DNA of 64,000 nucleotides from Alviniconcha marisindica (Eukaryota; Mollusca; Gastropoda; Provannidae): NCBI GenBank assembly GCA_018857735.1, contig JABMCL010001079.1, positions 796,501 to 860,500 of the forward strand, read 5' to 3'. Shown piece by piece: positions 61,124 to 64,000 of this stretch (position 1 is its first letter; each line of letters starts with the position of its first letter). The notes under the pieces were generated by a model. It saw only the letters and a program-made list of their open reading frames with translations, ran no database searches and was not told where the DNA came from. The position numbers and the translations under genes were made by a program.

Positions 61124-63064
61124 GTGTGTATATTTTTGTATATTCTTCTTCGTTGCTTGATAAAAAAATAAAAAGAAGGGTATAGGGTTATAGGTATTCT
61201 TCACTTTTAAAATACTGGTTTGTTTTATATTTTACTAATTGTTTTAGTTGCCAAAACTTACTAGTTTTTGTTTTTGATGATTAAGATCCAAACACATAAA
61301 AGGTTAAAAAGAACAGTATTTATTAGGACAAAACACAACATGCAAATTTTCAGGGTAATCCCCTTTTTCAAGCTACAAAACAACACTCAGAATTAAACGG
61401 TTAAAAATGAGATGTAGAACTAGGACGCTTATCTGCCTTTATTTTTTTTATTTTTTTTAAACAACATAGCTTACCCCAAAGCTGATTTGGGGTTACAGTT
61501 GTACAGCTCATTTTTCATTATTTAAGTATTGTTTTGTAGCTTGAAAAAGGGGATTACCCTGAAAATTTGCGCGATGTGTTTTGTCCTTATAAATAGCGTT
61601 CTTTTTAACCTTTTATGTGTTTGGATCTTGTTTTGGAATGCTAGCAGTCATTCTTGTTTCATATTTTTTTCTTAGTCCTAGTTCTACAGCTCATTTTTCA
61701 TCATTTAAGTATTGTTTTGTAGCTTGAAAAAGGGGTTACCCTGAAAATTTGCACAGTGTGTTTTGTCCTTATAAATAGCGTTCTTTTTAACCTTTTATGT
61801 GTTTGGATCTTGTTTTAGAATGCTAGCAGTTATTTTGCTTAAATTGTTTTTTTTTCCCTTTGTCCTAGTTCTTACAGCTCATTTTTATCATTTAAGTATT
61901 GTTTTGTAGCTTGAAAAAGGGGTTACCCTGAAAATTTGCAAGGTGTGTTTTGTCCTAATAAACAGCATTCTTCTTAACCTTTTATGTGTTTGGATCTTGT
62001 TTTAGAATGCTAGCAGTCATTTTCATTTCAATCCCCCCCCCCCCCCCTCCTAATCATTAATTCAAAATTCTCTTTGTGTTTGCCAAGCCTCCCCTTGCCA
62101 CCAATCTTTTCTTTTCTACTCACAAATTTTTTGAACAATTGAAATCTTTTGTTTAACTTTGCTTTTTTATGGTGTTGTTCTTTACTATGGTGAATCTCTA
62201 CCACAGCATTTGTTAGTTTTTGTAACTAAATATCTCCAGGTAATACTCTTTGCTGGGACACAGAGTTACAAAAGTCTCTTGGGCTGTGGTTCTGTTGTGA
62301 AGAAAGTATATCTATTATATATATATACACACAATGCATGTATGCATGCAGGACCATAATAGTTACAGAGCTGAATCATTTTCATGCTCACCATCAAAAG
62401 TTCATCAAGTCTGTTCAGGAGGTGACACAGTGCTATAGAAATCTTGATTTACTCTTTGCCATTTATCAAAATGCAGTTTTGGATGTGACTGGCCAGTTAT
62501 CAGGAAGACACTTAACAAACAACACTTTAACAAGTCCACCAACAGCTGTGTTATAAAGAGGCTGACTGGACATCCTGTTGCTGTGGGCAGACAATGTGGT
62601 GAGTCAGCTGCTGACCCCTACCATGGTGTGTGAGATGCAGTGTCTGGACAATCTGGGGGCTCCGCAATCTCTGAGCTACGCAGATCCTCGTGCTCAAAAA
62701 TGCCGTGACTACTGCAGGGAGCATGCGTATGAATCTTGTTCTCAGTCCTTTCATCCATCTCATTTCTTTTCCTTCTTCTTTTGTTGTAGATCTGGGTGCC
62801 CTTGGGTGTAATTGGCTCTGGTGGTGGTGGTCTTTGTTGTGGCTCGCCACTTGAAAACAAATGGTTAAAAGTAATAAAGGGATGACAAATATTTACAGGA
62901 AGCTGGGTTCATGCGCATGGGGTTGTGGGAGTAGGCTGCAGGTTGTGGAGGCTGCTGCCAATCTGGTTCCGGAACAACTGAGTGAAGTAGCTGATGTGAT
63001 GGCAGTCAGAAGATGGTTTCAGTCTCTTACGGTGCGGAGGAAAGAGTTAAACAGGACAGGGTGA
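61075..63064 (+). CDS. small secreted six-cysteine protein (three exons)
   Basis: Exons 61075-61123, 62591-62726 and 62899-63064 join in phase (1, then 2) into 116 residues and TGA. Residues 1-16, MKTVLLFAFLLTVVCF, form a classical signal peptide; the context CCAAGATGA suits initiation. The mature part has cysteines at 30, 34, 54, 58, 67 and 71, that is CEMQC, CRDYC and CAWGC, three CX3C pairs spaced 19 and 8 residues apart. After the last cysteine come about 45 mostly helical residues with basic sites RR (99-100) and RRK (108-110) around WFQSLTV. I do not recognise the family. The C-x3-C-x8-C part recalls CHH/ITP hormones, but the rest differs. It could be a hormone, pheromone, venom-like or defence peptide. 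The gene model is inferred from splice sites and phase only. Confidence 0.6.
61275..62025. repeat. dispersed repeat R1 cluster: one minus and three plus copies
   Basis: A minus copy at about 61285-61405 faces plus copies at about 61530-61655, 61715-61835 and 61895-62020. Shared text includes agcttgaaaaaggggttacc, aaatagcgttctttttaacc and ttttatgtgtttggatcttg, often followed by gaatgctagcagt. The cluster sits in intron 1 of the secreted-protein gene. Confidence 0.88.
62591..62726 (+). CDS. secreted-protein exon 2, two CX3C pairs
   Basis: Residues 17-62. The acceptor is cctgttgctgtgggcag and the donor CATGC|gtatga, phase 2. Holds MVCEMQCLDN and KCRDYCREH. Confidence 0.6.
62899..63064 (+). CDS. 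secreted-protein exon 3, third CX3C pair and stop
   Basis: Residues 62-116 and TGA. The acceptor is aaatatttacag. Begins AKLGSCAWGCGSRLQVVEA and ends RRKELNRTG. Confidence 0.62.
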
Positions 63065-64000
63065 CTGGTGCGCTCCTGGTGTAGACGTTGTGCTCCTCTC
63101 CTCTTATCCTGGGGTCTGTTTGTTTTTGCTTTGCAGCACCTGTTTTTCTCTGGAACCTTCAGTCTTTTTCTTTCATTTTCTGTATTCCTCCTGCATACCC
63201 TTTTTAAACCCATCTTTTTTGTGTGTGTGTGTGTGTGGGGGTGGGGGGTGGGGGGTGGAGGTAGGTCTATATTTACACCATAATTTCTTACTAATGTAAA
63301 TCTACAGCAGGCATGTTACCTCACATAGAAACATAAAAGCTTGTCATCAAAATACTCAGTATTACGGTTAAGCAGAGCAAAACCTGAGGTTTTGTGTAAC
63401 AACCCTATGATGCTACCCTACATGCGCTTTGGGTTCACGTTAGGTGTAAGTGCCTTATACATACTCTTTTACATTACAATCCTGCCAAAGAAACTCCAAT
63501 CCTGAGATCCTGTGGATCACAGCTTTATGATCTTAATAATAATAATAATAACAATGTGCTCTTTCTCCAAATTGGGAACACATAGCCCATTACAAAGAAC
63601 AAAACACAGTAAAAACAAACTTGCACAAGAAAACACGCACATGTGCAGCTACACACACACAGAGTCAATAGGATAGCTTGAAGAGATGAGATTTCCAAGA
63701 TGATTTGAAAGATGTGTGTTTGATGACCTATCTTAAACTAAGCTGTAAACAGTGACTTAAAATTCTTCAATGAAGATTTGTTTGTTCTATGTTGCAAAGG
63801 ATTAACAAAACCATCTGGCAACTGCTATGCACCCTCAGCAGTGACAGAAGTTCAAACAAAATTAACTCCATCACTAGAAAACCAAGGGTTAATCTGTGCC
63901 TTTTTTGCTGTTGTTGTTGACAGGTATGACGATCTGCTCGGGATAACTACGCATAAAGGTGACTAATACAATGGAACCCTTGATGAAGACCATCACGATG
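63065..64000. other. 3' flank of the secreted-protein gene, no supported gene
   Basis: Contains a (GT)n-G-rich run at 63217-63260, an (AAT)n run near 63535, and no clear polyadenylation hexamer or exon. Confidence 0.45.

Noticed and set aside
62338..62556. Alternative second exon for the secreted gene (LNHFHAHHQKF region)
   Set aside because: It could join exon 1 in phase through an AG near 62368, but it ends in a stop without adding the cysteine pairs. The 62591 acceptor has a better pyrimidine tract and gives matching phases to the last exon.
63922..63958. Possible 36-base exon near the window end
   Set aside because: It has a pyrimidine-rich acceptor and a GT, but it is too short, with nothing to connect it to.

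Overview
The window looks like nuclear DNA of an invertebrate animal, most likely a lophotrochozoan such as a gastropod mollusc. Genes are split into many short exons with GT-AG introns. Intergenic DNA and introns are crowded with (CA)n, (GA)n and poly-C tracts and minisatellites, and tRNA-derived SINE copies are present. There are no bacterial features. The species cannot be fixed from the sequence alone.

Three genes can be assembled by hand with consistent splice sites and reading phase. (1) Plus strand, 542-11561: the 3' half of a villin/advillin-type gene. Its 11 exons give 344 residues that start inside gelsolin repeat 5, run through repeat 6 and end in a villin headpiece. The 5' part lies outside the window. 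(2) Minus strand, 59362 down to 22491: a complete CFAP65 (CCDC108)-like gene. It has a 5' leader exon and 40 coding exons that join without a phase error into 1787 residues, made of many ASH/MSP-type beta domains; CFAP65 is a central-apparatus protein of motile cilia and sperm flagella. The GC-rich leader and promoter near 60366-60490 hold an X-box-like RFX site and YY1-like ATGGCGGC elements. (3) Plus strand, 61075-63064: a three-exon gene for a 116-residue secreted protein with a signal peptide and six cysteines arranged as three CX3C pairs. I do not recognise its family. It is divergent from CFAP65, with starts roughly 0.6 kb apart.

Layout: 1-11561 villin exons and introns; 11562-21290 villin 3' flank and intergenic DNA, including a 485-bp duplication and a 97-bp satellite that carries a POU octamer in most units; 21290-22490 CFAP65 3' UTR; 22491-60490 CFAP65; 60490-64000 the small secreted gene and a cluster of dispersed repeats. 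Villin and CFAP65 are convergent.

The most unusual feature is in the introns. In about a dozen introns of two unrelated genes, the tandem-repeat unit includes the adjacent splice site and often 9-40 bases of the exon, so introns carry arrays of decoy splice junctions. In CFAP65 exon 35 the copied exon piece is 39 bases, still in frame, and still preceded by AG in each extra copy.
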